Under the pieces are notes generated by a model, which had not been told where the DNA came from, searched no databases, and saw only the letters and a program-made list of their open reading frames with translations. A program made the position numbers and the translations under genes. Shown here in pieces: positions 37,492-49,494 of a stretch of DNA of 64,000 nt (positions within the stretch are counted from its first letter, which is position 1; every line of letters starts with the position of its first letter). This DNA is from Ustulina deusta (taxonomy: Eukaryota; Ascomycota; Sordariomycetes; Xylariales; Xylariaceae), in contig JAJNNX010000003.1 in NCBI GenBank assembly GCA_023159155.1, forward strand, positions 1,612,001 through 1,676,000. The letters are read 5' to 3'.

Positions 37492-38022
37492 TCAATTACG
37501 GGGTAATTCACACCCTCTCCTGTCGTTATACGCTCGCTTCGAGACAGCACCTCTTCGGTTGTTGCGCCGTTTTGATGTCTCCCCTGATCCTGGTCCCAAT
37601 CCCGATCCCGATCCCGATCCTTTCGAAATGAGAATCGGCTGGTGTAGCGGGCGTTTGAGCGGTTTTTCTAGGTTCTGCTGGGCTTTGGCCGCAGCTTGCC
37701 TTTCCCACATCTCTTTCGACTTGAGACAAATATCGTCGATTTGCTCCTGAGGAAAGATTAATAAAATCACTTAGCCGCCTTGAGGACAGGCCCCAGCTCA
37801 CATCCGTCAGGCAGGCCCCAGGGGTGGTTATAAGGAACCCATCCTCGCCCTGCAAGGATGTGTAAGTGTTGTACTTGATAAGCTCGTCGTTTATCGTACT
37901 TGTCGCGTATACGGCCTCACTGTGGCCTCTGGGCCGAGGTAGCACTGAAGTTCTTGCGTGATGACCTTTTTGTTGATGTCGAGATGAGGGATCCAATATC
38001 GATTCATGGATACAGACGACAT
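37492..38022 (-). CDS. Small conserved fungal protein of unknown function (RPYTxxGxDGFLITTPG family)
   Basis: Three exons, in transcript order 38022-37900, 37849-37802 and 37746-37492, encode 141 aa. All joins are phase 0. Introns are 50 and 55 nt with GTACGA and GTGAGC donors and CAG acceptors. The middle exon has only 16 codons. The joined protein reads through YWIPHLDINKKVITQEL, QCYLGPEATVRPYTRQ, GEDGFLITTPGACLTD and EQIDDICLKSKEMWERQAAA. This order of motifs is characteristic of a family I recognise as widespread and multi-copy in filamentous ascomycetes, whose role is unknown to me. The C-terminal 60 residues are a basic tail with a GSGSGSG run encoded by a GATCCC hexanucleotide repeat. 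An internal Met at residue 6 is an alternative start. Confidence 0.87.
37590..37620 (+). repeat. GATCCC hexanucleotide repeat
   Basis: Four to five imperfect CCCGAT units lie within exon 3 of the minus-strand gene at 37492-38022, where they encode a Gly-Ser run. Length changes here would be in frame. Confidence 0.85.
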
Positions 38023-40730
38023 GATTATCGAGTTGTCGAGTTAGATGGATGTTGAATCTTCCTATCAAGGCACCTCGGGTGTCAATCTTCGATTAGCATC
38101 AAGAGGCACCAATCTATTTATATTGGGATTCGTTAAATCAGCCTCGTCACTCCGAAAACTCGACTGACTCCGCAGTGGAACTCGTATGTCCGGCAATATT
38201 ACACTGCATGGTTTTATTCACTGCCTAGGGTGAATGCTGTTGGGACGTAAAAGGACATGCATTGCATCTACCTCTGCTTGATCACATCTGTGGCAAGCGC
38301 CGAGTCCGCTTCCGGCAATCTTGTCCGCCTCACTTGTACGCCCCGTTTTTTCAGAACAGGCGAATTATACCATCGAGTCTGGAGAGTCTCGAACACCCTC
38401 AGCACAGTAGAAGGATCATCTGCTGCTATGCTCCTCCATGGTTGAAACATTAGCTTCCCGTAGTTTTACCATAGTCTGACCCATGCATGGTCCTAACGTA
38501 TAGACTTTGGTATTGTTACCGCGGAAGCTCGTCTTTGTCGTCTTACTTCCGAAACATGGAAGCTCTCGCAAGTCTCCGGCGATATCATATACCTCACCAC
38601 CACCACCTTGCGATATGTCTCGGCCTTATCGCTGAAAAACATATGTTTCGGTCCTCCTGTAGGTCGCAAAGTGTGCAGCTAGGGGGGTTAGTAGGTACGA
38701 CTTATCAACAAATGAACCATAACCCTTCGGGCGTTCAGGGGGGGCGTTAATCTCGTGTTGAATGCCATTGGACGTGTACAATGCAACATTAATTGGCCTA
38801 TATCGAGGTTAAAAGAGGTGCATCAGGTCTCAAAACCAGTGGTTGAGTGCGATTGAGGAAAACCCACCGACTAGGTATATGCGAGCCCACGAAGGTTGAT
38901 CCTAGGAGCCGATGAGTGGACCTTGGGGAAACACTTGAGCTGGTCGTGTCAAGGCGCTCAATTAACATTCAACCTGTTCTGGTTCGCGTCCTACTGCCGC
39001 ATCCAGTGAAGCCATGGTTGACTGTAAGGAATGAGTTGGCAATCAGGCCATCCGAACATAGTGTTTTCCTATTATGGGTGCTTCCCTGGATTACCTAATC
39101 TGATGGTCACCGAGCCTTGACGCCCCTGCCGCGAAGAAAAGAATGAAAAAAAAAGACGAAAAATTGGATAGGCCGGAGGAAAGGGATGAACGGGAATGCA
39201 ATACAAAATGAAATAAATAAATACGTAAGAAGGGGGGGAGAAGACGGCGACTAGTATGTACCTACCTATTACGCTATGGCGTCGTGATACCAGGGAGCAG
39301 ACCGCTCAGTATCCGAGTCCGGTGTGCGTGATCAGACTGATAATACCTGTCACGTTGAAAAGGGATGTCAACCGTGAAGATACACCATTCTGGGTAGGAG
39401 GGGTGCTGGGGATGTCTCGAAGCTGAAAGTGGTAGACAAGGTGGATTGTCACATGTGTTCGCCGCTCAACAGGTAAAGGCAAAGTAACCCTCTGTTTTAC
39501 GCAGGAAGCATCTCTCCTGCCTACAAATTCCGCTGAGACTGTTTCTTATCTTGATTCTCTAAATCTGGTGGGCTCAGTCCTCTGTTTACTGGAGTCTTCA
39601 TCCTCAGAATCTGCCTCTCGTGAACGGAGCTTACTGGGCTGTGGGATGAAATACCTCGGAACTCAGCATTGCACGGACATGTAGCTAGCTTCCTCCCAAT
39701 TGACAAAACCACTCATCGCTTAGCCTTTTTTATTTTGCAAGAAGTCAGAGCCGATTAATTCGATGGCATAATGTTGATAGCTGTGGGTATCGTCATAAGC
39801 CTCGTTAGGTGTGTTCTGGGTGACGGTAAGGCTTCAAGCTCTACCGACTGGCACGGAGTCTTTCGAATTGACTCCAAAATATGCTAGGCCCCGTGTCTCT
39901 AAAACAGCCAGTATCATCTTATTTAGAATGCCACGGAGCAGATAGACCTGCGGCACCATCTGCATCTGTGACTGGTCTCAACCCAACTCTGCTGGCGGAT
40001 TGACCACTGGTGTGTATTGCAAATTTCCGCCTGCTTTGTATTTATCATCCTAGGGTCCATATGCATAACCTTTGTTGAACCCTGCAAGAGAATACCTCAT
40101 GGTGCGATATTTTCGCAAATTGGCTCTCTGCTTCAAGGTACTTGGGTACTGACTAAGCGAATGCCAAGCCACAAACGAGCGATAGTCCAGTGGCGGTGTC
40201 ATCTGTGGCTCACGGGTGGACTAGGTAGAAAGTGGGTTGAACGGCCCAAAAGATGTTGTATTGTCAATGGAGGGGTTGCAGCGTAAGCCTGCCAGCTAAA
40301 TACAGTGGGAATCTGACTGTGCCTTCCCTATCCTTTACGCTACCAGCACCTTCCCACTTAGGTAGGCACTGTCTGATGATGTACCCACCGACTCGATTCA
40401 AACCAAGAACCCCATCCCAGCCTCACTCACCTCACACCATCACGTGGCCGCGGGGGGCCGTCCCGACCTCAGCTTCTCGTTCCCCGATCATCAGGCATCT
40501 GGTAGGCAACGAAGATAATAGCCGTTCTGTTTCTAGCTCTAGATGCGCTGAACAGGCAGGGAAGCAAAATGACTGACAAAACAACCAACAAAGTGATATG
40601 AGACCAAGATCTTCGTCTGAACCCCGCCTGACTGATCTCGCTACCTCTTTGGATAAGGTAGACATCTCCGTATCTATCCATCTCCACGACCTCCCTGCCG
40701 GAAAAGAAAGCAGGGACGACAGAGTTGCAA
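38023..40730. other. 2.7 kb intergenic region between divergent genes
   Basis: Lies between the starts of the small gene (-) and ATG5 (+). I looked for short spliced exons like those of the neighbouring small gene. A charged open stretch at about 39540-39650 (-) and a CHRC-containing frame near 38280 (-) were considered, but neither could be joined into a convincing gene. Confidence 0.5.
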
Positions 40731-41828
40731 ATGAGTACCAGCGTCTCCGTTTCCCAGACCCTCTGGGATCTGCAGGTCCCGTTATACATCACGCATGCGA
40801 GCGCCCCCAACACGCCCTTCGTGACGGCCGTGCCCCGGTTCAGCTATTTGGCCTTGTTGCTGCCTCGCTTATCCGCCTACTTCGGGCTACCGTGCTCGAG
40901 TTTCCATCATGAGGATGTGCTGCTGCGAAACTTGGCTGTCGGGCTGCTCGTCGACCTCTACCAGCCTACCGTACCGTGGCGGTTGGTTGTTGGAGATGGT
41001 GTCAGTTGGGATATTGGAGACACATTCCTAAACAGTGCGAAAGAGGTCAGTCACCCGATTTGCCAGCGGTCGCCGATGATGGGATGTAGTTTCTGTTCAA
41101 AACAAATGACCCAGTCTCCAGAGTAAAAGCTACTAATACTTAACCCCAGGCCGACTTCGTACGCAATGGTAATGCCCAACAGATTATGTCGTTGTCTAAA
41201 GAAAATACGACAGCACTCTGGAACGCGGTCCAAGACAGTAAGTCTGACGAGCCAACCCCCCAACCCCCCAACCCCCCTACTCCCCCAACTTTCAAGGGAT
41301 CAACCCCTAATCTAACGGGATAGATGACTTTATATCGTTTAACAAGGTGAACTCGCGGCTGCTGAACACCTCACGTGAGCTTAAAAATGTACCGCTTCGT
41401 ATCTATATCCCGACATCTCCTAGCGACGTGATAGGTAACAGCAACAACTCTGCGGGCGCGTTCAAGGTCATGCAACCCCTTGTCCAACCCCGAATCAATG
41501 ACCGTACGTTTCACTATATCATGCTTCCCCACGATCAACCCCCTTCGGGGGGTTTTTTTTTTCTTTTTCTTCTTCTCGCCCACACTATACGGCAAATCTG
41601 TGTAACAAGCTAATAAATGGCATGGCTGCAGGCACTCCGCAAACTCTGGGCATCGCATTGCGTAATTTGCTGCCCAAGCTGTTCCCAAGTAGCCGGGACC
41701 CTGTACTCGCTGCGGCGATCTTGCATGGCGTACGCGTCCCGTTCCACGCACCCCTCGAGGAGCTAATGCGTGAGGCGGCCTACCCGGATGGGTGGCTGTG
41801 TCTTGTGGTCGTGCCGTTAGACTTGTGA
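40731..41828 (+). CDS. ATG5: Autophagy protein Atg5
   Basis: Four exons, 40731-41045, 41150-41237, 41324-41503 and 41632-41828, encode 259 aa. Introns are 104, 86 and 128 nt and all phases agree. Landmarks are [16 protein letters not shown] and [18 protein letters not shown] (first ubiquitin-like domain), [24 protein letters not shown]-like VPWRLVV, then [21 protein letters not shown]104 in SAKEAD aligns by eye with the lysine that forms the isopeptide bond with Atg12. Further on are PLRIYIP, then [19 protein letters not shown] and [31 protein letters not shown] (second ubiquitin-like domain). Atg5 conjugated to Atg12 and bound to Atg16 is the E3-like enzyme for Atg8 lipidation at the phagophore. 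The start is the first ATG in frame. Introns 2 and 3 hold unusual structured sequences. Confidence 0.97.
41252..41290 (+). repeat. C-tract array in ATG5 intron 2
   Basis: Four tracts of five or six C residues separated by AA or TACT lie within an 86-nt intron. The opposite strand has a G-quadruplex-type sequence with four G tracts. Confidence 0.9.
41537..41563 (+). other. UUCG-tetraloop hairpin followed by a T tract in ATG5 intron 3
   Basis: AACCCCC, loop TTCG, then GGGGGTT form a perfect 7-bp stem capped by the very stable C(UUCG)G tetraloop. Ten T residues follow directly, including the last two of the stem. It lies 33 nt after the donor of intron 3. Confidence 0.85.
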
Positions 41829-44800
41829 TTTCCTCTTAAGGGCAGGATCGCAATCCGACGAAACCGAAACCGGATGTCGCGGCATCAACTACATCCCAAG
41901 GCAACTTCTCTCTATCATTAGTAGAGGATCACAGCACTATGGTGGGGATATCCTTAAGATCGTCGCGGCGATTGACTCGGGACGTCTATTTATGTATGTG
42001 ATGATCCTTGAGGGGAGTCATCTTATAGAGATCGCTCTACTACATTTCAGCCTGACTATGGGTCCATCAAGGAGGAACAACACATCCCTGAAGTAGGGCA
42101 GCAATGACAAAAAGCAGGGCGTTCCACCCCGGAAGATTGATCGGGGAGACATGGGTTTTAACCCCCCTGTTCCCTGGCCGCGAGCATCTGATAAACCGAC
42201 ATTTTGTTCCTGTCGATCCGGGCTCAGTCGGCAGAAGACGGAGATGACTAGGACGCTTAGGACGCTAAAATTACTAAATCCTCTCGTATACTGTACTTCA
42301 GCAGTTTCAAGGTATCTAATTCCAGATGACACCCTCAGCCCCTCCACAAAGGATCAGCTCTCTAGTCTATAAAGAATTTCCACTAGTGGGAGATAAAAAA
42401 AAACTTGCAAAGCCAGCTAGAACTTGCGACAACTGTCTTGTTACCAAGAAGGAGGAGGTAGTATACACAAGTTTCTGGCATACCCACTTACATTCTAGAT
42501 ACATAGACGCCGCCGTATGATCTACAGCAGATGAGAGTAAGGCAACTAGGAGTATCTAGGCTCTCTTTTTTCTCGGTTCCTGTAAATGGGAGGAGTGTTT
42601 ATTTACCAACACACGATAGCTAACCCACTGCATACTATATACTTCACGACACACTGCATTCTGGGTCAGGTACATATTACGTGCTGACAGAATCGTGCGA
42701 ATAGCAGTTTTCCCTCGCCGTAAACTACACTAGATACTGTAGTGTAAAGGGGAAACATAGCACGGGACTTACCGTAACGAAAGGTTCATCTCAGCACGGT
42801 GACAGCGCCTATCATTTGTTATCCGACGTCGATAGTCCCGCAAGATATACCGATACCGGGAATTGATCGTCTCGCACCCAGCTAGCCGGAACACCACTCC
42901 ATTTAGACACAGTACGACGTGTGCGTCCGTTCACTGTGGCGCTTGCAGCGCTGTCGTATCTTGGTCGAGATCCGCTACTATGGGCCCGCGCGGGGTGGGG
43001 TTATAGAATCCTCGGATATGGGTCTAGACAACATGAGGTTACATGGACATAGAGGCAGTATGCACTGGATAGACATCTCCATCTTCATCAGGTGGGGGGG
43101 ATACCAGGTATGCTTCGTCTATCTATCTACCTACCTACCTACCTATCCTTCCGCCGGGTACCCACGTCGGGTACCTCGCGCAATACCTAATAGGTACCTA
43201 CCTAGTGTATTCCCGTTTTCTAGCGTAGGGCTACAAGGACGAGCCTCATCTCGAACCGTGTTACTCACAGTACCTAGTGTAGATAGGAACGTGCCTATTT
43301 CTATTTCAGGCAACATTTGCCGCGGATCGCAGAAATCAATGGTTCGTCACGCTACCTACTTCTACCCGAAGGGTCTTGGCGATTTTGGTGGTTATGGGGG
43401 GGGGGTTTTTTTTTGCTTTTTTTTCGTCATTACTTACTTTTTGACATGGGAAACTAGGCTCTTGGCGTTTTTTTTTCTCTACCATATCGTTTCAACCGTG
43501 CCTCGTGTATGTAGGTAGACTCAGATTGATTACCTAAGTACATACCTATTGCAGACGGTAGGTAGGTATAGGTATAGGTATACTCCACACCAGTCGTATT
43601 GAATAAGTACTAAGTAGATAGATAGTAGGTGCACTTATGTGGTGCGTATAGGATTTTCTTGGAGAGAAGAAGCTAACGCCCAGATCGCACTAGTAGATCG
43701 GAAACGCCATCTCAATACGAGCAAAAAAAACAAGCTGGCGAGAGGCAAAACGGAAGGAAGAGGAAGAAGGAATGGGAGAGAATAGGATGCTTAGTAATGG
43801 TATACAGATATCTCGTATCATCCTATACAGTAGGGTAGGGACTCGAGATCCAGCTCTGTGGGGAGTGTGCTGCCAGGGTCAAGCTCCAGCCCAATCCCTC
43901 GACTACCTAGACTAAAAAGCATGGTTTAGTGCAGCCAACAGCCTTAAGGCGTCATACCGTGCCGAACCAATATACAGTGGGTAGTAGATGTACATAATGT
44001 CGCTTCCCTAGTTACCCAGGTGGTGTAAGCTAAGCAGACTAGTGTACGTGTAGGTAGACCAGACCAGACAGACAGACCACATACATACCTAGCGTATATC
44101 CATCCTTACCTAGTCGCATTTCTAAGCGTTGTGGTTCTTTTCATTCATTCATTCCCAAGCAGCCGGCACGCCCAGTGATAATTCGATGGATGACGACGGG
44201 GTCGCACAGGAACAAGGGCGTACCGGTACTACATACATACATACTACTGTGCAGAAAGAAGCTTGTGTCACGAGAAAGGCGGCCGATTATAGGCTACTTA
44301 GTAGTAAAATCAAGTAGGTAAGTCTACGCTATATCCTTGCACTAGGTAGGTTACCTATCTGACTTACCCAAGTTTCGGGCCCCCATCGAGCGCCCATCGA
44401 GGCTGTCGCTCAATATTTCGTCTTGTCTCACCCGTTTCGCTCGGTAGTGTCCGTCCCGTACCACGTTTTGTCTTACCTCGGGTGTGCCAAGCTGTCAACG
44501 GGGCGGAACGGGCAAGACATACATACATACATACATACATACGCTACAGCAGGCTAGGGTAGCTCAAGTTATGGTCTTCCAAACCTCGCTTGAAGCGCAT
44601 CGAGAGAAAAGGAAGGGAAAAATGTTTCCAAGTCACGTATTTACTGGGTTTCCGCCATTTCGATCGGCACAATCGAGATGTTGTTCTATCTACCTAAGAC
44701 AGTCCATCCATACGATAGACACTGGTCAGCTTATGTACACAAGTCAATTGGTCTATACACACATTTCTGTTTTCCTTCTTCAACTTGACTTTTGGGGGTG

Positions 44801-45779
44801 GGGGTTTACTTTTTTGCCGTGACGGGCTAAACTGATAAATGGATGTTTGGATGCTACTTTTCGACTTTCCGATTTCCAATGTCCCCAAGTAGATTTCTGG
44901 CAACCTCTTGCGTCGCGTCTTCCAAGCCTTACTTACTCCCCCCCTTACCACCCAGCTGGTGGCCTATGCCCTGTGATCTGATTATACCTAAGTGGTCTAC
45001 TTACTAGACGGCATCATATACAAGTTATGCCAAATAAACAGAAATTGCAAATGTACCTCCCAACACAGCGCCGCATGGTCACCGTGTACCTCCCGAAACC
45101 GTCCTTCCGGATGATAGTAAGCAATGAGGCGATGCTACTAATGAGTAATTCCCCGAGGTGAAAAACAATATAGAAAACGTGGTATCTCCTCCGCCGCCTC
45201 TCGAAAAACCGGCATGGATATAAATAAGAGAAGGCCACCAATCGAACGCCAAACGCCCACGATCCGAAGGGCGAAAAGAATGCTGCCGCTCCAGTTCCTC
45301 GTCTAAATCCTCACAGCCCTAACTGCACAACAGAGTATACTAGTCGCTCAAGAAAGATCAAATTTTTGGTGATCGCTTAAAGAGAATGCCGGAGTTACGG
45401 TTAGCGCCCTGGCTATGCTAAATGATAAGATACGGTCGACCATGTTCGTCTTATATGTCGTTTTTCTTATACAGACGTCATAAGCGCTATTGGTTTGTTC
45501 TGGTCAAACCCGAGAGCAATAAGTCCGGTCAATATGTACGCGTTACTAAAGCACGGAATCGAAATGTTGCAGAAAGTGCTCGCAGAAGGGTATCATCCGC
45601 AATTATAATGTACCACAGAAAAGCAGTTGCCGGTTCCTTGTTGTTCTTGCTTCCAGCGGTAAATCTTCCAAAATCCGGTGCCATAGGGATTCCACAGACT
45701 GAACCCACAACTAACCGGCGTTTTCTTCGATCCTCGATCTAAATCTCCACGGTAACTGCAACCGAAATAGTAATGGCGT
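41829..45779. other. 4 kb convergent, gene-free spacer between ATG5 and the Zn2Cys6 factor
   Basis: No gene is supported. Features seen are dense CTACCTACC / AGGTAGGTAT motif copies at 43120-43220 and 43555-43630, G9-T10 and T8 runs near 43397-43430, and an ACAT microsatellite at 44517-44542. A short open frame at 42326-42520 contains CDNC but no full zinc cluster. Confidence 0.55.
44517..44542 (+). repeat. (ACAT)n microsatellite
   Basis: Six and a half ACAT units in the spacer downstream of ATG5. Confidence 0.93.
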
Positions 45780-48700
45780 TTAATGTGGTCTCAATATGGA
45801 GGGTGATGAGGGGCCACGAAAGTAGCTGTTGCTAGGGTATATGGGAGGCAACACCTCTCTACTCGTCACGCTCGAAAAGCTGGAGTCAGCTCTTGTGTCC
45901 ATTTCCTCATGTGAAAACCCCAATTCCGCTGCTAAGCTAATCAGTATGTTCAGGTCTTTCTGGAGGGCACTAGATGGCTGAGCAATCTCCTTGAAGAATG
46001 CAATAGTGCGAGAAAAAAGGCCGCTCAATGTGTCTGCGTTGACAAAAGGGCGAAGGGTCTCATCCTTGTAGCACGCCGCTAGAGTTAACAGATTTCCCCA
46101 CTGGCTAAAAAAAAAAAAAAAAAGAGGAAAAGTTAGTCAAACGGGCGACACGACAGACTGCATGGTTCCTAACTTACGCATGCGCAGTCCCGAAGACATT
46201 GGTGATGATGATACGTTTCTCCCTATGTATGCCATGAAATGCGCGAGTACTTTCGATGAGCGCATGTATTGCCAATCCCGCATGCTCGATTGTCCGGGTA
46301 TCGTGGGTTGTCCTGCTCTTCTCATTCATGCCCATCGAGGTAATCCCATCAGGCGATGCATGTTCATTTTGGTATGCCGGTGGGGTTTCTGCCTCCCCGT
46401 CCAGAATAATCCTCAGAAACGGTCTGTAAAGAATGACCTGCGAACCCCAATACTTGGCACGAAGCCGTGCCGCAAGGATATCGTCCGGAAGAGGGTCGTT
46501 GTCGTCCCATCTGTATTCCGGAGGCACCCACGTGTTCCGAGCGCTTTTGAGGACAGCCTGGATCTCATTGATTTGGCGCTCCATTGTTTGAAAATGTCCA
46601 CTATTGACCTTGTCCTTGGCTGGATCGTATAGCAGATTATGAACCCTATTCAACTGTTTCCGAAGATATAATTGCGCCAGGTAACCTTCTGTGACATACT
46701 GAGGAAACCCGTGTTCAAAGGCAAACTCAGTATTTGGATAAGGCATCTGGGATTCGTATGCCAATATACCCGACTGTGGGAGCGGTAATTCGGCCAATAT
46801 GTCGCTGTCAAAAGTTAGCGAACGGTTGTCGCTCGTATGAGTATGAGCAAACTACCCTACCTTTCTAGTTGTAGGCATGTCCAAAAGGCAAAGGCTAGCT
46901 GGTTGTCCCTTCGAGAATGCGGGCTGCAATTATTTACGTGTGAGAGGCGACCGAGGCTCCTTTTCAAGTCAACGTCAGTAGTGCCGGATGATGATGAGAA
47001 CGCGATTGAAACTCACGGTCGTAGCACAACTTGAAGTTTTCGGCTAGCAGTAGAAATATGTTCCCAGCTCTCTAATACACGGCCCAGTTGGCCCTGATAT
47101 AATCCGGCAAGGATATGTACATAGACATGCTTGAGGGAAAAGCCACCGTAGTCTGCGCCCATGATGTCGGATGCAAGCGCATAATACTCGAGCCCGGGAA
47201 TTACGTCGAGGTTGCGCTTGTGTGTTGACGATGCTCTACTGAATGGCATATTATTACCTTGCAAAGACGACCTACGGCTCATCATGATTGCTCGCTCGTT
47301 CTCCTTCGGTGAGGGCAGGCCAGAAGACTGCGAAGGGGGCAACAGTCCTGGGGAGCCTTGGCCAGGAGACGCCAAGACTCCGTTGCGTACGAGAGGCGAA
47401 TTACTCGTAAAGCCATCGGGTTCGTGGACAACGTCGGGGATTCTGCCTCTATGAAGACATATCTTACCTAGAGCGAAGACGAGGAGAACAAGGGCACTTT
47501 GTACATTTCGGTAAGGACGACCTGGCTTTTTGAAGCTCATAACCGGACTCGGCTCCTCACCGGCTGGAGATCGCTTGCGCTTATTCCCAGGCTCAGGCAT
47601 GGCCGGCAGCGCGTTTGTGGGCAGGTGTATGAAGCCTGCCGAGTGGTTGTTTGTCTTGTTACTACTTGGGGTATTCGACGATTTGGGTAACTGATCAAGA
47701 AACACCCTGACCATGGCATCAAGCTCCTTGGGGATCAGAATCGGGTGCATATTGAGAATATTCTCCTTGAAGCTCTTCACGTATTTCAAGATCTTGGTTT
47801 GGTCCCAATCAGGGTTCCCGTCCGGATTCAACACTCCACCTTTGTAATCGACACCCGGGCCGGCTGCTGGGCTTCCAACTTGACCCCATAGCTCGGGGCC
47901 AGGTGTCGGGGCTACCACATCTGAAGCGTCTTCCCCGTCGGTCGTGCTCAAGTCTTGCGGGGTGCCCTTATCAGACGCCCGAGCGTCTGAATCATTGCCC
48001 TCTCCTCTCCCAAAAAGCCGAAGCACCCCTCTCTGTTGTTCTTCCCGGATCGGGTATTCCTCTACATAGTGGATTTTTTCAGCCCGTAAAATGTGATGAA
48101 GCATCTTATTGATGGATGGCCACTTCAACAATAGGCTGGCGAGTGTCGTATGGTTCGGGGGCATGGCCGGTCTTCCCGGGAGCACCATCGGGCCAGGCTC
48201 GGCTTCGATATCGTCGTGATCCCCCTGCCGCAGCATCTCGTGAGCCTCGTTCAGACTCAGGGGAGGCTCCAAGACACTAGTTAGCCCCGGTGTCGACGTC
48301 TCCGTCGCCTCATCTTCGGCTTCGGGGTTGATGTCCCTGCTATCCAGAACAGGGGAATGATGAAGGATAGGTTGGTCATCCTCCTCAATAGACTCCAGTT
48401 TCATCTTGGCCGCTTCTGGGTTGCCATGCATCGTCAGGTTCTCCAGCTTCGACATGCGGGTCTCCATTTTATCGAATTTGTCAAATTTGGCGCTCATAGA
48501 AGACACCTCCTCCTTGAGAAAACTGAGGATCTCCAAGATGTCTGTTGTTGCCTTGTCTGGTCTGATGGCATGTCAACATTGGCACATAACCAAGTCCTAA
48601 TCAGACAAACTTACTGTTTCGCGGGAGGATCTCTATATTTGCACTCGACATTCTTTTCACGGCAATTCTTACATGGCTTAGTTTCGTCGCATTTTGCTTT

Positions 48701-49494
48701 CAGTTGCCTACAATTGTCGCAGGCCTATGATACTGGCATTAGCGATTATCCGATATATATCAAGCACGGGACCTGGAGTGTAAACATACTTGCGACGCCC
48801 GCTGTGGCTTCCGCTTAGCACTGGCATTTTGGATTTCAAGCGCGGGATACATCTGCGGCGGGGCCCCGTAGCCGTGAGGAGCGTCATAGTGCTGCGGTTG
48901 CTGGGAGGGTGGAGGAGGGTGGTAGCTTTGAGGCAGAGCTGGCGGCCGGTACAGCGCCGGCGAATGCGGCATCGACGCCCCGTTGTCGAAGTTCATGTGA
49001 CGGCGAGGGTCCTCTGGAGGATGTTGACCTGGATGAGGACCATGTGGTGTGAGAGGGAGACCGTCGACGGTGTGACCAGTCGAGCTGGGACGACGTAGCT
49101 GGGGGAGAGCTGGATCTTCGCCGATGTCGCGCTTTACAATGGGGTCTCGCGAGGGGTACGAGGGATAAGGCGGCGGGTGGGCGGGAGAGGGAGGAGGCTG
49201 TCGGGGCGTGTCCTGGATCGGAGGATAGAGCTCGTGTTCATGGTGGTGGTGGCGGCGCTCGTCGAGAGGCTGGTGGTGAGCCAGCGGCAGCGAGGACTCT
49301 GACGGGCGCGAGAACGAGGGCGGCGGCTGGTACTGAGCCGCCGGCGGCGGTGGGTGATGAGGGCCTCCTGAGACGGGCGGGTGGTGTGGAGGATTCGGCT
49401 GCGGAAGAGACACGCCTTGGCCGTGAAGTTTATTCGACCATGAGGCAGGAGTCGTTAGACGAGGTCGCTTGGTCGGATGCGCGCTAGGTTCCAT
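45780..49494 (-). CDS. Zn2Cys6 fungal-specific transcription factor
   Basis: Six exons, in transcript order 49494-48790, 48724-48615, 48561-47017, 46923-46861, 46804-46178 and 46104-45780, encode 1124 aa. All phases agree. Residues 1-235 are Pro/His-rich and disordered. The binuclear zinc cluster follows (C237, C240, C247, C253, C256, C263; spacing CX2CX6CX5CX2CX6C, with basic RQLKAK between). A probable dimerisation coiled coil comes next (ILEILSFLKEEVSSMSAKFDKFDKMETRM). The regulatory middle-homology region lies between about 450 and 1000 (IHYVEEYPIREEQ, FAFWTCLQLESDILAELP, YWGSQVILYRPFLR). The start is the first ATG in the frame. Intron 5 ends in a T17 tract. The family binds CGG-containing sites as dimers; the targets of this member cannot be read from sequence. 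Confidence 0.94.
46107..46123 (-). repeat. T17 polypyrimidine tract at the acceptor of the last intron
   Basis: Seventeen T residues on the coding strand immediately precede the TAG acceptor (the final T overlaps it) of intron 5 in the transcription factor gene. Slippage here would not affect coding but could alter splicing. Confidence 0.9.

Noticed and set aside
39521..39712. Charged minus-strand segment (SREADSEDEDSS) with a nearby MSGFVNWEE start
   Set aside because: Segments lie in different frames and I found no acceptable donor/acceptor pair to connect them.
42326..42520. Open frame with RTCDNCLVTKKEE resembling the start of a zinc cluster
   Set aside because: Only two of six cysteines are present and the frame ends shortly after. 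Similarity is too short to support a gene or relic.
42919..43518. + strand open frame of 199 codons
   Set aside because: It runs through CTAC motif arrays and G/T homopolymers, with no domain and no related protein recognised.
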